Source: Bacillota bacterium (GTDB lineage: Bacteria > Bacillota > Clostridia > Lachnospirales > Lachnospiraceae). Taken from it: a stretch of DNA of 64,000 nucleotides. This document shows positions 17,346-26,341 of the stretch, in pieces. The stretch spans positions 124,001-188,000 of the forward strand of contig JAEVYT010000041.1 in the NCBI GenBank assembly GCA_023392615.1. Reading direction: 5' to 3'. Under the pieces are notes generated by a model. That model did not search any database. It had not been told where the DNA came from and saw only the letters and a program-made list of their open reading frames with translations. Each line of letters starts with the position of its first letter. The first letter of the stretch is position 1. Position numbers and translations under genes: made by a program.

Positions 17346-18323
17346 TTAGCAGATTCTAGGCAACCCTTCTCCATATAAAACATCAATTGCACGAAGCCCT
17401 TGAAGCCTGGTTTTCATTCGCACACCTTTTCCATCTAGTACAGTGCCGATTATTGCTGCATTTTTACCGTATTTATTCATTTTTATAATCCGAAGCGCCT
17501 TCTCTACTTGTGTAGCCGGTACCACTATTATCATTTTCCCTTCGTTTGCCATATAAAGAGGATCCAGACCTAATATATCACAGAATCCCTTTACTTCATC
17601 ACTCACCGGCAAGCTTTCTTCCCATATTTCAACCGCACAATCGGAGTGTTCTGCTGCTTCATTTAACACTGTTGCCAGCCCTCCACGGGTAACATCCCTC
17701 ATACATCGAATATTTATCTTTTCTTTTATCAATTTTTTTACTATAGAGGACAACGGCGCACAATCACTTTCAATAGCATTATCAATTCCCATACGGGAGG
17801 ATAAAATCGCTGCGTGATGTTCCCCCAGATTACCGGATAAAATAACTGCATCTCCGACCCTACAATTTGATATACTAACACCGGTTTTAACGATTTCTCC
17901 CACTCCAGAGGTATTGATATAGATCCCACCCTTACCTTCAATCACCTTTGTATCTCCTGCCACAATTATTACACCGGCTTCTTTTGCCGCCTTTGACATG
18001 GACTCTACTATCTTTTCTATTGTATCTATTTCTGCTCCTTCTTCAATAATAAAACCGGCAGTTAGATATTTGGGTATCGCACCCATCATTGACAGATCAT
18101 TTACCGTACCACATACAGCTAACTTCCCGATATCCCCTCCCCGAAAAAAGAGCGGTGTCACCACAAAGGAGTCAGTGGTATAAGCAATTCTCCCCTTTAC
18201 ATTTAGAACCGCGGCATCCTCTAGCTTATTTAACGTTTTATTATTAAAATGTTTCAAAAAGATATCACTTATTAAATTCCCAGTTTGTTTTCCGCCGCTA
18301 CCATAAGACATATCTATCTTCAT
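17346..18323 (-). CDS. hypE: Hydrogenase maturation protein HypE
   Basis: A 325-residue protein of the AIR-synthase-like family. HypE dehydrates a carbamoyl group on its own C-terminal cysteine to make the cyanide ligand of the NiFe site. Visible are the N-terminal MSYGSGGKQT, the ATP-binding region GDTKVIEGKG, MRDVTRGGLATVLNE, and the C-terminal LPRIC whose last residue is the reactive Cys. The start was placed at the ATG with GGTGA six bases upstream; two earlier in-frame ATG would overlap hypD or crowd its stop. It is the last gene of the ech-hyp operon. Confidence 0.95.
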   Translation of the reverse strand: MKIDMSYGSGGKQTGNLISDIFLKHFNNKTLNKLEDAAVLNVKGRIAYTTDSFVVTPLFFRGGDIGKLAVCGTVNDLSMMGAIPKYLTAGFIIEEGAEIDTIEKIVESMSKAAKEAGVIIVAGDTKVIEGKGGIYINTSGVGEIVKTGVSISNCRVGDAVILSGNLGEHHAAILSSRMGIDNAIESDCAPLSSIVKKLIKEKINIRCMRDVTRGGLATVLNEAAEHSDCAVEIWEESLPVSDEVKGFCDILGLDPLYMANEGKMIIVVPATQVEKALRIIKMNKYGKNAAIIGTVLDGKGVRMKTRLQGLRAIDVLYGEGLPRIC

Positions 18324-18340
18324 TGTAGTCACCATGCCTT

Positions 18341-19384
18341 TCAAATGTTCTTGTACCAGATTCCACAAGCTCCTTCTGTCGAAACCATGCAGGGACCGAC
18401 TGCGCTCATAGGGGTACAAACCTTTTTAAAGAGTCCACATTCCACCGGTTGAATGCGTCCAAGTATTACATCAGTACATCTACAACCCTTCGGTTGCTTC
18501 TCTTCCATATATTCTCGCTCGCTCCCGGCATCATAAGCACTATACTCTTTTCGTAATCTGAGTGCTGACCCCTCAATCACACCAATTCCTCTCCAGCTAT
18601 CATCCACACATTCAAAATAACGTTCAACAAGCTCCTTCGCCTTTGCATTTCCTTCTGTTGTCACCACACTCTGGTACCGGTTAGTCACTAATGATTTTTC
18701 TGTATTTAACTGCGTTATGATATCATACACTGCAGCCAAAATATGCTCTCCTTCAAAACCGGCTATAACAAATGGCTTGTGATACCGTTTGGCAAGACCT
18801 TCATATGCCTTGCTGCCGATAATTGCACTAACATGTCCCGGGCTTAAAAATGCATCAATACCCTGCTCGTTTTCACAGATAAAGGTTAATGCAGGGATAA
18901 TGGTTTTTATTGAAGTTAATAATTTTAAGTTTTTTATATCCTTTGCAAGGATTTCTTCCATCATTAACGCATAAATCGGAGTAGTTGTTTCAAAACCTAC
19001 CGCCGCAAACACATATTGTATATCAGGACTAGCCTGCGCTTTTGCGATTGCTCCGAGCGGCGAATATAATATCTCCACTTTGGCTCCAATCGCCTTAGCT
19101 TCTGTTAATGAATACTCTGTCCCTTTTACCTTCATCATATCACCAAAGGTAAGAATACAGTGTTTCTCAAGACAAGATAATTCTACAAGCCGATTAATAT
19201 ATGAGGTTGATGTAACACAAACCGGACACCCGGGCCCCGATATTAGTTGTATCTTAGGAGATAACAAACTACGTATCCCGTTCATAAAGATGCTTCCGGT
19301 ATGCGTACCACATACCTCCATTATCTTGATTGGTCTTCCATTATAATTCTTTAATTCATCTTTCACTTCCGCTAGAGTTTTCAT
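18341..19384 (-). CDS. hypD: Hydrogenase maturation protein HypD
   Basis: A 347-residue iron-sulfur scaffold protein on which, with HypC, the Fe(CN)2CO unit is built. Diagnostic motifs are MEVCGTHTG (Cys25), SGPGCPVCVT (Cys53, Cys56), FAAVGFETTTP, and the C-terminal cysteine set (GCRCTDVI, VECGLFKKVC, VGPCMVSTEGAC) for the [4Fe-4S] cluster. Its start lies 29 bases inside the end of hypC, so translation is coupled. The start has an AGGATAT site within the hypC end. Confidence 0.96.
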   Translation of the reverse strand: MKTLAEVKDELKNYNGRPIKIMEVCGTHTGSIFMNGIRSLLSPKIQLISGPGCPVCVTSTSYINRLVELSCLEKHCILTFGDMMKVKGTEYSLTEAKAIGAKVEILYSPLGAIAKAQASPDIQYVFAAVGFETTTPIYALMMEEILAKDIKNLKLLTSIKTIIPALTFICENEQGIDAFLSPGHVSAIIGSKAYEGLAKRYHKPFVIAGFEGEHILAAVYDIITQLNTEKSLVTNRYQSVVTTEGNAKAKELVERYFECVDDSWRGIGVIEGSALRLRKEYSAYDAGSEREYMEEKQPKGCRCTDVILGRIQPVECGLFKKVCTPMSAVGPCMVSTEGACGIWYKNI

Positions 19385-19598
19385 CTATATCCTCCTGAAG
19401 TTCTGAAAAGATCTCAAGAATCTCCTCTGCCATATCTTGCTTCATCACTTCAATCACAACACCTGCATGCACTAGTACATAATCTCCAATCTCAGCATTA
19501 ACCAACCTGATATTCACCTGAGTAATATTATTCATGATATTAACTTTTGCCATATCCCCATATATTTCAATGATTTTACCGGGTACTGCCACGCACAT
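19356..19598 (-). CDS. hypC: Hydrogenase maturation chaperone HypC
   Basis: An 80-residue chaperone starting MCVAVPGKI. Cys2, exposed after Met removal, binds the iron fragment during transfer from HypD to the hydrogenase large subunit. The start is set at the ATG directly before this Cys; an in-frame ATG three codons upstream would bury the essential residue. The acidic C-terminal tail (QEDIDENSSGSER) overlaps hypD. It follows hypF by 17 bases. Confidence 0.94.
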   Translation of the reverse strand: MCVAVPGKIIEIYGDMAKVNIMNNITQVNIRLVNAEIGDYVLVHAGVVIEVMKQDMAEEILEIFSELQEDIDENSSGSER

Positions 19599-19615
19599 AG
19601 GCACCAACCTTTCCT

Positions 19616-22150
19616 CTATAATTGCTTAAACAATTCCATAGATACTTTACTGTTCTCTATATATTCCTTACCCAGATATACTTGCCCCAGACTGATTCCT
19701 CCATCATTTGGCGGTACCGACAGATTGGAATAAACACGAAAATCTTTTTCTCTTAATACTTGATATGTTTTCTCCGTTAATACGGAATTTTGAAACACTC
19801 CACCACTAATTACAACAATATTACATTTATGCTTATTTCTTAATATCTCACAGATTACTCCAATACTTTCAGCTAATGTATAATGAAAACCAAGAGCCAA
19901 TGCACGGGTAGAACAAACTGCTCTTAGTTTACAAAGGTCTGATAAGAGCGGTGCAGGATCCAACTCAATTATTCCGTCATTTTTCGTAATTGGTAATTGA
20001 AGTTTAGCCGGCTTAATCAAATCCCTCTTTGCCAAAATCGCTTCTTTCTCAAGAAGTGCCGCACATTCACCTTCGTAACTGTTTTCTTGCCCAATCCCAA
20101 GTATAGAGGATACCGCATCAAAAAGACGTCCCATACTTGAGGATAAAATTGTATTAATCCCAAGCTCAAGAAGTGACCGTATTAAATCCTTTCTCACATC
20201 TCTTACGTATTCACTTAGTTTATAGTGCATAAGGAAACAAGCGGCTGTTTTTTTCGCATCCTTCATAGATTGATCTCCGCCTATCATCGGAGTATATTTT
20301 AAATGGGCTTCTCTGGTGAAATGAGTCCCTTCACACACTAAGAATTCGCCACCCCATATATTACCGTCAGTTCCATAACCCGTTCCGTCAAAAGCAATCC
20401 CTATCACTTTTTCATGTAAATCATGCTCTGCCATAACAGAAGCTATATGTGCTTGATGATGTTGGACAGAGATAAGCGGAAGCCCTAACTCCTTGGCAAA
20501 ACGAACCGAATGATAATTCGGATGCATATCACACACCACCAAATCGGGGGCAATCTTTAGTAAGCTCGCCAAATCCCCATATGCTTTTTTGTACTCTTCC
20601 ATATTATTAAGTTCTTCCAAATCACCCAAGTATTGCGATACTATTGCGTTACCGCTCTTATATAAACATAACGCCGCTTTGAGATCTCCTCCCGCTCCGA
20701 ATATAGCATGATTTGCATCCTCGATTTTCTTTGGTAAAAAAACCGGGTAGGGAACAAAGCCACGGCTCCTTCTTATCAGCTGTGGTTTTCCATCAATTAT
20801 CTTCGCCACCGAATCATCTACGGTTCGTACAATTTTTCTAGTATTGTATAATACTCCATTAAGATAGGGGGATTTTAAAGAACACATCTCATCATCAGCC
20901 TTAATAATTGGCTGGTTTGACAGGTTTGCACTTGTCATAATCAACGCACCACATTCCCGTGTTAGTAAAATCTGAAGTGGCGTATACGGAAGAAATGCTC
21001 CACAGTAAATGCTTCCCTTATTCGTTGACGGAGCCATCGTATCTTCGTGCATATAGAGCAGCGCAATCGGTCGGGCATTTGTTAATAATAATGCTTTTTC
21101 TTCCTCGGATACAATACAGAAATCTTCCACAGCTGATATATCCGGAAACATCACTGCGAAGGGTTTCTCTTCCCTTCCCTTTAGCTTTCGAAGATTCTGA
21201 ACTGTTGCTTCGTTATACGGCGAACATACAAAGTGATAACCTCCAATTCCTTTTACCGCTACAATCCCGCCATTCTTGATAATAGAAAACACTTTTAATA
21301 GAGCTTCCTCATTGTCATATTGATGACCTATTAATTCTTTATTCAGTAACTTATCTTGTGCGCTTTCATCGATTTGCGATTTCTCATTATGCATCCTCTT
21401 ATCAGAAGATATACATTTGTCCACCCTTTGCCTCTGCACGAGATTATCGTTTGATTTTGAGTTATTATCTTGATATATCAGATATGGCCCACAATCATTA
21501 CATGATATTGTCTGTGCATGGAATCGTCTTGTATCGGGAGAGCTGTATTCTTGCTCACACACTGTGCACATCTTAAAGTCTACCATTGTAGTTGTATCCC
21601 TATCATATGGTACCCGTTCCATAATCGTATATCTTGGACCACAGGACATACAGCTTATAAACGGATTCCCATAACGACGATTTGATGAGTCCTTCAGCTC
21701 CTCCATACAGACCCTGCAAACCGGTAGATCAGGCGGAAGAATTGCTACTTCGTCACTGTTCCCACTTGTTATGATAACAAAATCGGAAATTTGATTCTGT
21801 CTATCCTTAATTTCTTCGCATTCATTTTCTTCGATATCATTTTCTTTAACAATATTTATCTCAGTTTCGATCTCTTGTACCTTAATCTCTTCAAGTTCAA
21901 TCTCGTCTACTTCTATTTTTACAATTTCAACACCGGTGCTTTGCAAATCCCTCAATTCTTTGAAAAAACCTTCCACACTCTCTTTCTCTGCGTGAACCAT
22001 AATATCTACATAACCGCCGACATTGCGTACATATCCTTTTACATTCCACTTTTTCGCAATATGATAAACAAGGGGCCGAAATCCAACCCCTTGTACAATT
22101 CCATACACTTTTATTTTTTTCGTAATTATTTTGTTTTTTCCATTATCCAT
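19616..22150 (-). CDS. hypF: Carbamoyltransferase HypF with two unusual insertions
   Basis: An 844-residue enzyme that uses carbamoyl phosphate and ATP to carbamoylate HypE. Residues 10-80 are an acylphosphatase domain (GIVQGVGFRPLVY), followed by two zinc fingers (Cys145/148 with 167/170, Cys195/198 with 217/220), a YrdC/Sua5-like domain (about 283-470, KGIGGYHFVC) and a Kae1-like C-terminal domain (VQHHQAHIASVMAEH, IAFDGTGYGTDG). Two stretches exceed the usual length of about 750: an acidic one at about 80-120 and a Lys/Asp/Asn-rich one at about 226-275. The ATG overlaps hypB by 25 bases and has only a weak ribosome site. Confidence 0.94.
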   Translation of the reverse strand: MDNGKNKIITKKIKVYGIVQGVGFRPLVYHIAKKWNVKGYVRNVGGYVDIMVHAEKESVEGFFKELRDLQSTGVEIVKIEVDEIELEEIKVQEIETEINIVKENDIEENECEEIKDRQNQISDFVIITSGNSDEVAILPPDLPVCRVCMEELKDSSNRRYGNPFISCMSCGPRYTIMERVPYDRDTTTMVDFKMCTVCEQEYSSPDTRRFHAQTISCNDCGPYLIYQDNNSKSNDNLVQRQRVDKCISSDKRMHNEKSQIDESAQDKLLNKELIGHQYDNEEALLKVFSIIKNGGIVAVKGIGGYHFVCSPYNEATVQNLRKLKGREEKPFAVMFPDISAVEDFCIVSEEEKALLLTNARPIALLYMHEDTMAPSTNKGSIYCGAFLPYTPLQILLTRECGALIMTSANLSNQPIIKADDEMCSLKSPYLNGVLYNTRKIVRTVDDSVAKIIDGKPQLIRRSRGFVPYPVFLPKKIEDANHAIFGAGGDLKAALCLYKSGNAIVSQYLGDLEELNNMEEYKKAYGDLASLLKIAPDLVVCDMHPNYHSVRFAKELGLPLISVQHHQAHIASVMAEHDLHEKVIGIAFDGTGYGTDGNIWGGEFLVCEGTHFTREAHLKYTPMIGGDQSMKDAKKTAACFLMHYKLSEYVRDVRKDLIRSLLELGINTILSSSMGRLFDAVSSILGIGQENSYEGECAALLEKEAILAKRDLIKPAKLQLPITKNDGIIELDPAPLLSDLCKLRAVCSTRALALGFHYTLAESIGVICEILRNKHKCNIVVISGGVFQNSVLTEKTYQVLREKDFRVYSNLSVPPNDGGISLGQVYLGKEYIENSKVSMELFKQL

Positions 22151-22776
22151 GATACAATCTGTTCGAAGCCCTCTCCTGTTTTTCCGGAAACTTTAACTAC
22201 GGGTGCAGTTTTATTTAATGCTCTTACACCCTTCATAAAAAAGTCTTCGTCAAAGTCAATATAAGGTATCAAGTCACATTTATTAATTAGAATAATATCC
22301 GCTTTCTCGAATGCCAATGGGTATTTATAAGGTTTATCACTACCTTCGGTAACCGTAGAAATCAGCATTTTTGCATGTTCACCAATCATAAATTCCGCCG
22401 GGCACACCAGATTACCGATATTCTCAATAAAGAGAACACCATCGGTAAGCTTAAGCTCGTCTACTGCATTACCAATCAAAGGAGAATCCAGATGACAAGC
22501 TCCACCAGTATTAATCTGAATTGCTTTTACGCCAAGCGACTGTAATGTCTTCGTATCAAAATCCGCTTCAATATCACCTTCAATTACATACGGAGTTACT
22601 CCCTGTAGGCGCTTGATAATATTAATTAGGGATGTTGTCTTTCCTGCACCCGGGGCACCCATCACATTTATAGCATAAATTCCTTTTTGAGTTAACGAGG
22701 TATTAATCTGTGCAGCCACCTCATCATTTTTGTCATAAACAGATTGCATGATTTCAATTTCTTTATTTTCTGACAT
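22126..22776 (-). CDS. hypB: Hydrogenase nickel incorporation GTPase HypB
   Basis: A 216-residue SIMIBI-class GTPase that drives nickel insertion together with HypA. GAPGAGKTT at 40-48 is the P-loop, EGDIEADFD the switch region, GACHLD (Cys94, His95) the metal site at the dimer interface, and NKCDL the guanine-specificity motif. There is no His-rich N-terminal nickel store. It starts 12 bases after hypA ends, with GGAGG upstream, and ends inside hypF. Confidence 0.96.
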   Translation of the reverse strand: MSENKEIEIMQSVYDKNDEVAAQINTSLTQKGIYAINVMGAPGAGKTTSLINIIKRLQGVTPYVIEGDIEADFDTKTLQSLGVKAIQINTGGACHLDSPLIGNAVDELKLTDGVLFIENIGNLVCPAEFMIGEHAKMLISTVTEGSDKPYKYPLAFEKADIILINKCDLIPYIDFDEDFFMKGVRALNKTAPVVKVSGKTGEGFEQIVSWIMEKTK

Positions 22777-22788
22777 AGCAAACCTCCT

Positions 22789-23127
22789 CTATACTTCGAT
22801 TGACTTAATGTAAAACTCCTGCCCGATGTCTGTTGGCTCACCATCTCCCTTACAGTTAGGACATTCAAAGGTAAATGGTTTTCTAACGAATAATTCACCG
22901 CAGTTGCTACATTTTAACTTAGGTATCACGCGCTCAATATTGAGTTTTGCTTTTTCACATAGGCTACCCTCAGCGATAATATCAAAATAAAGTTCAATTG
23001 AACTTGCAACATAACCAGAATAATCACCAACCACCAAGTTAATGACCTTCACTTCGTTTGCGTTATATTTCTTCGCATATTCATCGGCTATCTCTATTAT
23101 TCGTTGGGTAATTGGGTATTCATGCAT
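22789..23127 (-). CDS. hypA: Hydrogenase nickel metallochaperone HypA
   Basis: A 112-residue protein. The N-terminal MHEYPIT supplies His2 for nickel, and CSNC (Cys73, Cys76) with CPNC (Cys89, Cys92) forms the structural zinc site. MHEY instead of the more common MHEL/MHEM is a mild variant. The start overlaps the end of echF by 31 bases, which physically ties the maturation genes to the structural genes. Confidence 0.94.
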   Translation of the reverse strand: MHEYPITQRIIEIADEYAKKYNANEVKVINLVVGDYSGYVASSIELYFDIIAEGSLCEKAKLNIERVIPKLKCSNCGELFVRKPFTFECPNCKGDGEPTDIGQEFYIKSIEV

Positions 23128-23459
23128 TTGATATATTCATCCTTTACACTACCGTTTGACGGTGCTGTATACTGCTTCCCCATAGAGAGACATTTTTTCG
23201 GACAAACTTCATTACAATATTGACATTGAATACATTGAAGTCGCTCTATACTCCATAAGGATTTACTTTTATCCACTGTGATTGCACCGGTTGGACAACG
23301 TTTTTGACATATACCACAGAATATGCAATCATTGATAGAAATATCAACCTTTCCTCTCGTGCGGTCAAATTTTTCTTTCTGCTTTATCGGATACTGTACA
23401 GTATACGGCCCATGAAACAAGTTTTTAAAGAGCGTCTTTGACATGCTTAATATCGACAT
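23097..23459 (-). CDS. echF: Ech hydrogenase ferredoxin-like subunit EchF
   Basis: A 120-residue polyferredoxin subunit related to NuoI. CIFCGICQKRCP and CIQCQYCNEVCP are two [4Fe-4S] motifs that carry electrons from reduced ferredoxin to the hydrogenase small subunit. The chosen ATG follows a perfect GGAGG with five bases spacing; two earlier in-frame ATG lie too near to ribosome-site bases. The C-terminal 30 residues overlap hypA. Confidence 0.92.
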   Translation of the reverse strand: MSILSMSKTLFKNLFHGPYTVQYPIKQKEKFDRTRGKVDISINDCIFCGICQKRCPTGAITVDKSKSLWSIERLQCIQCQYCNEVCPKKCLSMGKQYTAPSNGSVKDEYIKCMNTQLPNE

Positions 23460-23510
23460 ACTTACCTCCATGCCTCCCTTAATCAATGGAAGCGATTTTT
23501 CTTACCCACT

Positions 23511-24590
23511 TTATCTTTCGGTACAACTAATGCATGGGTCAATTGTGAGAACTAATATCGGAACATCTGCAAGGGAACATCCCTTTAACGTTTCCAGTAA
23601 TGCAGGAACATTTGCAAAGGTAGGAGTTCGAACTCTCAGACGATCAAGATATTTCGTACCATTCGCTTTTGCATAATACACTACCTCCCCACGTGGTTGT
23701 TCAACACGCATAAAATGTTCTCCATTTGGATTGCCTGTCACTTTCACCTTAATGTCTCCCTCAGGGATTTGAGTGATACACTGATGAATTAAATCAATTG
23801 CCTGAAACATCTCCTTAATCCTCACATTTGTTCTGGCATAGCAATCTCCTGCTTCATCAATAATCGGTTTAAATTTCAGCTTATCATACGCAGCATAACC
23901 GGTTGACCTCAGATCCGAATCCAAACCACTGGCTCTTCCCATTGGTCCCACTGCTCCAAGTTCAAAAGCCTGCTGCTTTGTTAATACTCCAACTCCCTTA
24001 GTACGTAATTTCACTGAAGCATCCTTTAAAAATACATTCGTTACTTCCTTTAACTCTTTATCCATACCAGATAATACTTTATCTATCTTGGATAAAGTCT
24101 CTGCAGTTATATCTTTTCTTACCCCACCAATATCACATACAGAGAAGATTACTCTTCCTCCTGTTGTTTCTTCAAAGATATCAAGCACTTGCTCTCTCAT
24201 CTTCCAAGATTGCATGAACAAACTCTCAAATCCGAATGCATCTGCCAGTAGACCAAGCCACAAAAGATGACTATGAAGCCTGGACAATTCTGCCCAGATT
24301 ACCCTTAAATATTCTGCACGTTCCGGAACCTTCACTTCCATTATCTCTTCAATAGCCATGCAGTAACCCATGCCGTGCATAAAAGAACAGATTCCACATA
24401 TTCTCTCTGCTACATAGGTATATTGCTGATAATCTTTTTTCTCAACCAGCTTTTCTAATCCTCTATGTATATAACCAATCCTAGGGATTGCTTCTACAAC
24501 GATTTCATCTTCTAGTACCAAATCGAGATGAATCGGTTCAGGAAGAACCGGATGCTGTGGTCCAAAAGGAACTACGGTTCGATTACCCAT
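23511..24590 (-). CDS. echE: Ech [NiFe] hydrogenase catalytic subunit EchE
   Basis: A 359-residue large subunit related to NuoD. RICGICSFMHGMGYC (Cys65, Cys68) and the C-terminal DPCISCTER (Cys353, Cys356) provide the four ligands of the NiFe(CN)2CO site. The protein stops directly after CTER with no C-terminal extension, so no maturation endopeptidase should be needed, and none is encoded nearby. It makes or consumes H2 on the cytoplasmic face of the membrane. Its start overlaps the echD stop by one base. Confidence 0.96.
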   Translation of the reverse strand: MGNRTVVPFGPQHPVLPEPIHLDLVLEDEIVVEAIPRIGYIHRGLEKLVEKKDYQQYTYVAERICGICSFMHGMGYCMAIEEIMEVKVPERAEYLRVIWAELSRLHSHLLWLGLLADAFGFESLFMQSWKMREQVLDIFEETTGGRVIFSVCDIGGVRKDITAETLSKIDKVLSGMDKELKEVTNVFLKDASVKLRTKGVGVLTKQQAFELGAVGPMGRASGLDSDLRSTGYAAYDKLKFKPIIDEAGDCYARTNVRIKEMFQAIDLIHQCITQIPEGDIKVKVTGNPNGEHFMRVEQPRGEVVYYAKANGTKYLDRLRVRTPTFANVPALLETLKGCSLADVPILVLTIDPCISCTER

Positions 24591-24937
24591 TACTCCTCCT
24601 CCTTCTTCCGAAATGGTGTTTTCACTGATATCTTATATAATGTGTCGTTGAAATCTACATTTATCTTTACTATCATGGCTCCAAACAACTCATTAATTTC
24701 ATTCTCATATAAAAAGGAATACGGATATTGTTCGCTTATACTGGGTATTTCAGTCTGATTATCCGTATTAATACGAAGATTTATCAAATCGTATTCCTTA
24801 TCAAAGGAATAACTGAGTTCTAAATCTTCTTTATTCGTACAGGTTATCGCAACCAGACGATATCCAGAGTCTTTTAGTTTTGACACTTCCGATAATAATT
24901 CATTCGGAGTAACCTCTTGTATAGTTTGGTAACTCAT
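24590..24937 (-). CDS. echD: Ech hydrogenase subunit EchD
   Basis: A 115-residue subunit similar to the NuoC 30-kDa family, structural and without cofactor ligands. The region YSFLYENEINELFGA followed by FRKK corresponds to the NuoC 'YP...HEREAYEMFG' segment in divergent form. Its position between echC and echE is the normal gene order. The stop overlaps the echE start by one base. Confidence 0.88.
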   Translation of the reverse strand: MSYQTIQEVTPNELLSEVSKLKDSGYRLVAITCTNKEDLELSYSFDKEYDLINLRINTDNQTEIPSISEQYPYSFLYENEINELFGAMIVKINVDFNDTLYKISVKTPFRKKEEE

Positions 24938-24959
24938 ATCGAACCTCCATATTCAAATA

Positions 24960-25397
24960 TTAATTCGCTATCTTCTTACGATTCTTTTGTTTTTCTTCTA
25001 ATGCAGCCAGACCCTTCACTACACCATCAATAATGGATTCTGGACGAGCGGCACAACCTGGAACATATACATCTACCGGCAAAACTTTATCCACGCCCCC
25101 TACTACATTATAACATTCTGCGAAGATGCCACCTGAGGTAGCACATATCCCAACTGCTACAACTACTTTGGGCTCTGCCATCTGCTCATAGAGCTGTTTT
25201 ACTACAGGTATATTCTGCTCATTCACACTACCTGTTATCAATAAGATATCCGCATGTTTTGGGTTACCCGTATTGATAATACCAAAACGCTCCACATCAT
25301 ATAATGGAGTTAAACATGCCAAAACCTCAATGTCACAGCCGTTACAGCTAGAACCGTCATAATGTAATATCCATGGTGATTTTTTTATACTCTTCAT
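24960..25397 (-). CDS. echC: Ech hydrogenase small subunit EchC
   Basis: A 145-residue NuoB-like small subunit that holds the proximal [4Fe-4S] cluster. Its ligands are visible as SSCNGCD (Cys18, Cys21), VGICATSGG (Cys85) and VPGCAARPE (Cys115). It passes electrons between EchF and the NiFe site of EchE. The ATG chosen has GGAGG and a five-base spacer; an ATG four codons earlier overlaps this site. A 76-base gap separates it from echB. Confidence 0.94.
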   Translation of the reverse strand: MKSIKKSPWILHYDGSSCNGCDIEVLACLTPLYDVERFGIINTGNPKHADILLITGSVNEQNIPVVKQLYEQMAEPKVVVAVGICATSGGIFAECYNVVGGVDKVLPVDVYVPGCAARPESIIDGVVKGLAALEEKQKNRKKIAN

Positions 25398-25473
25398 AGA
25401 AACCTCCATCTATTTTGCACTTGTCAAAAGCAATCTTTCGCTCTTGCCGGTTGGCTTTGTTGAACAATATGTA

Positions 25474-26340
25474 CTAGCGGAATAATGACAATATAAACAA
25501 ATTAACCGTTCCCATTATCGCTGTCACAATCCATGCTGAGTTGAGCGCCTGTTGCCATTTCAATCTGGCCACAGCATTATCGATCAGTATTTCAAGAAAA
25601 TAAATCACTGCACAGATTACAAGCGCTATCACATGGCTAATCGGAGTTGCATACGCAAAAAACACATAAACCAAAGTCAACGCTATGATTGTTTCATACC
25701 AGTGTGTCACTTCAATCACCGCCAGATCTTTACCTGAATATTCCGTTGTAATACCTTTTACAATCTCTTGATGCCCATGATGGGACATACTAAGATCGAA
25801 TGGTGATTTTCTTAATTTGAATGCTATAATAAAGATTAATCCGATAAAAACTCCTGGAAGATAGATAATCGCCGGTTTATCATTTGCGATAATTTCTTTC
25901 ACAAAAAAGCTTCTATTTGCATAATACAAACCGATACAAGTTAATAAAACCATAGGCTCATAAGCCATAATCTGAAGTAATTCTCTCTCCGATCCTATTG
26001 TACTATAAGGCGAGTTAGAAGCATATCCACCTAATACAAAGAATACCGATCCCAATGTTAATGCAAAAATCGCAAGCAAAATATCTCCGCCAGTTAGTAA
26101 AATTATTGTTGTGAAAATTGCAAAAATCAAGGAAACATAAACAAAAAACCGATGCATTGAATTCACTTCTATCGTTTCCTTACTAATTAGTTTAAACACA
26201 TCGTAAAACGGCTGTAACAGAGGTGGCCCCTGTCTTCCCTGTAATCTCGCCGATATGACACGATCAACACCGGTTAAAATTCCGCCAACCAGAGGTGTGA
26301 AAATGATTATTGCTAAAACCAGTAGTATTGTTGTTATCAT
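25474..26340 (-). CDS. echB: Ech hydrogenase membrane subunit EchB (NuoH-like)
   Basis: A 288-residue integral membrane protein with about eight hydrophobic helices. RLQGRQGPPLLQPFYDVFKL is the conserved NuoH-type loop that contacts the soluble arm, and SERELLQIMAYEP and FKLRKSPFDLS are further family motifs. It anchors the hydrogenase module to the ion-pumping subunit. The start lies one base past the echA stop. Confidence 0.94.
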   Translation of the reverse strand: MITTILLVLAIIIFTPLVGGILTGVDRVISARLQGRQGPPLLQPFYDVFKLISKETIEVNSMHRFFVYVSLIFAIFTTIILLTGGDILLAIFALTLGSVFFVLGGYASNSPYSTIGSERELLQIMAYEPMVLLTCIGLYYANRSFFVKEIIANDKPAIIYLPGVFIGLIFIIAFKLRKSPFDLSMSHHGHQEIVKGITTEYSGKDLAVIEVTHWYETIIALTLVYVFFAYATPISHVIALVICAVIYFLEILIDNAVARLKWQQALNSAWIVTAIMGTVNLFILSLFR

Positions 26341-26341
26341 A

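Noticed and set aside
20959..22264. Plus-strand open frames of 106 and 157 residues inside hypF and hypB
   Set aside because: They are antisense shadows of strongly supported genes. The longer one is a Phe/Asn/Tyr-rich complement of the acidic HypF insertion.
23097..23127. Frameshift between echF and hypA
   Set aside because: Both reading frames are complete with proper termini; the 31-base overlap matches the other overlaps in the operon.
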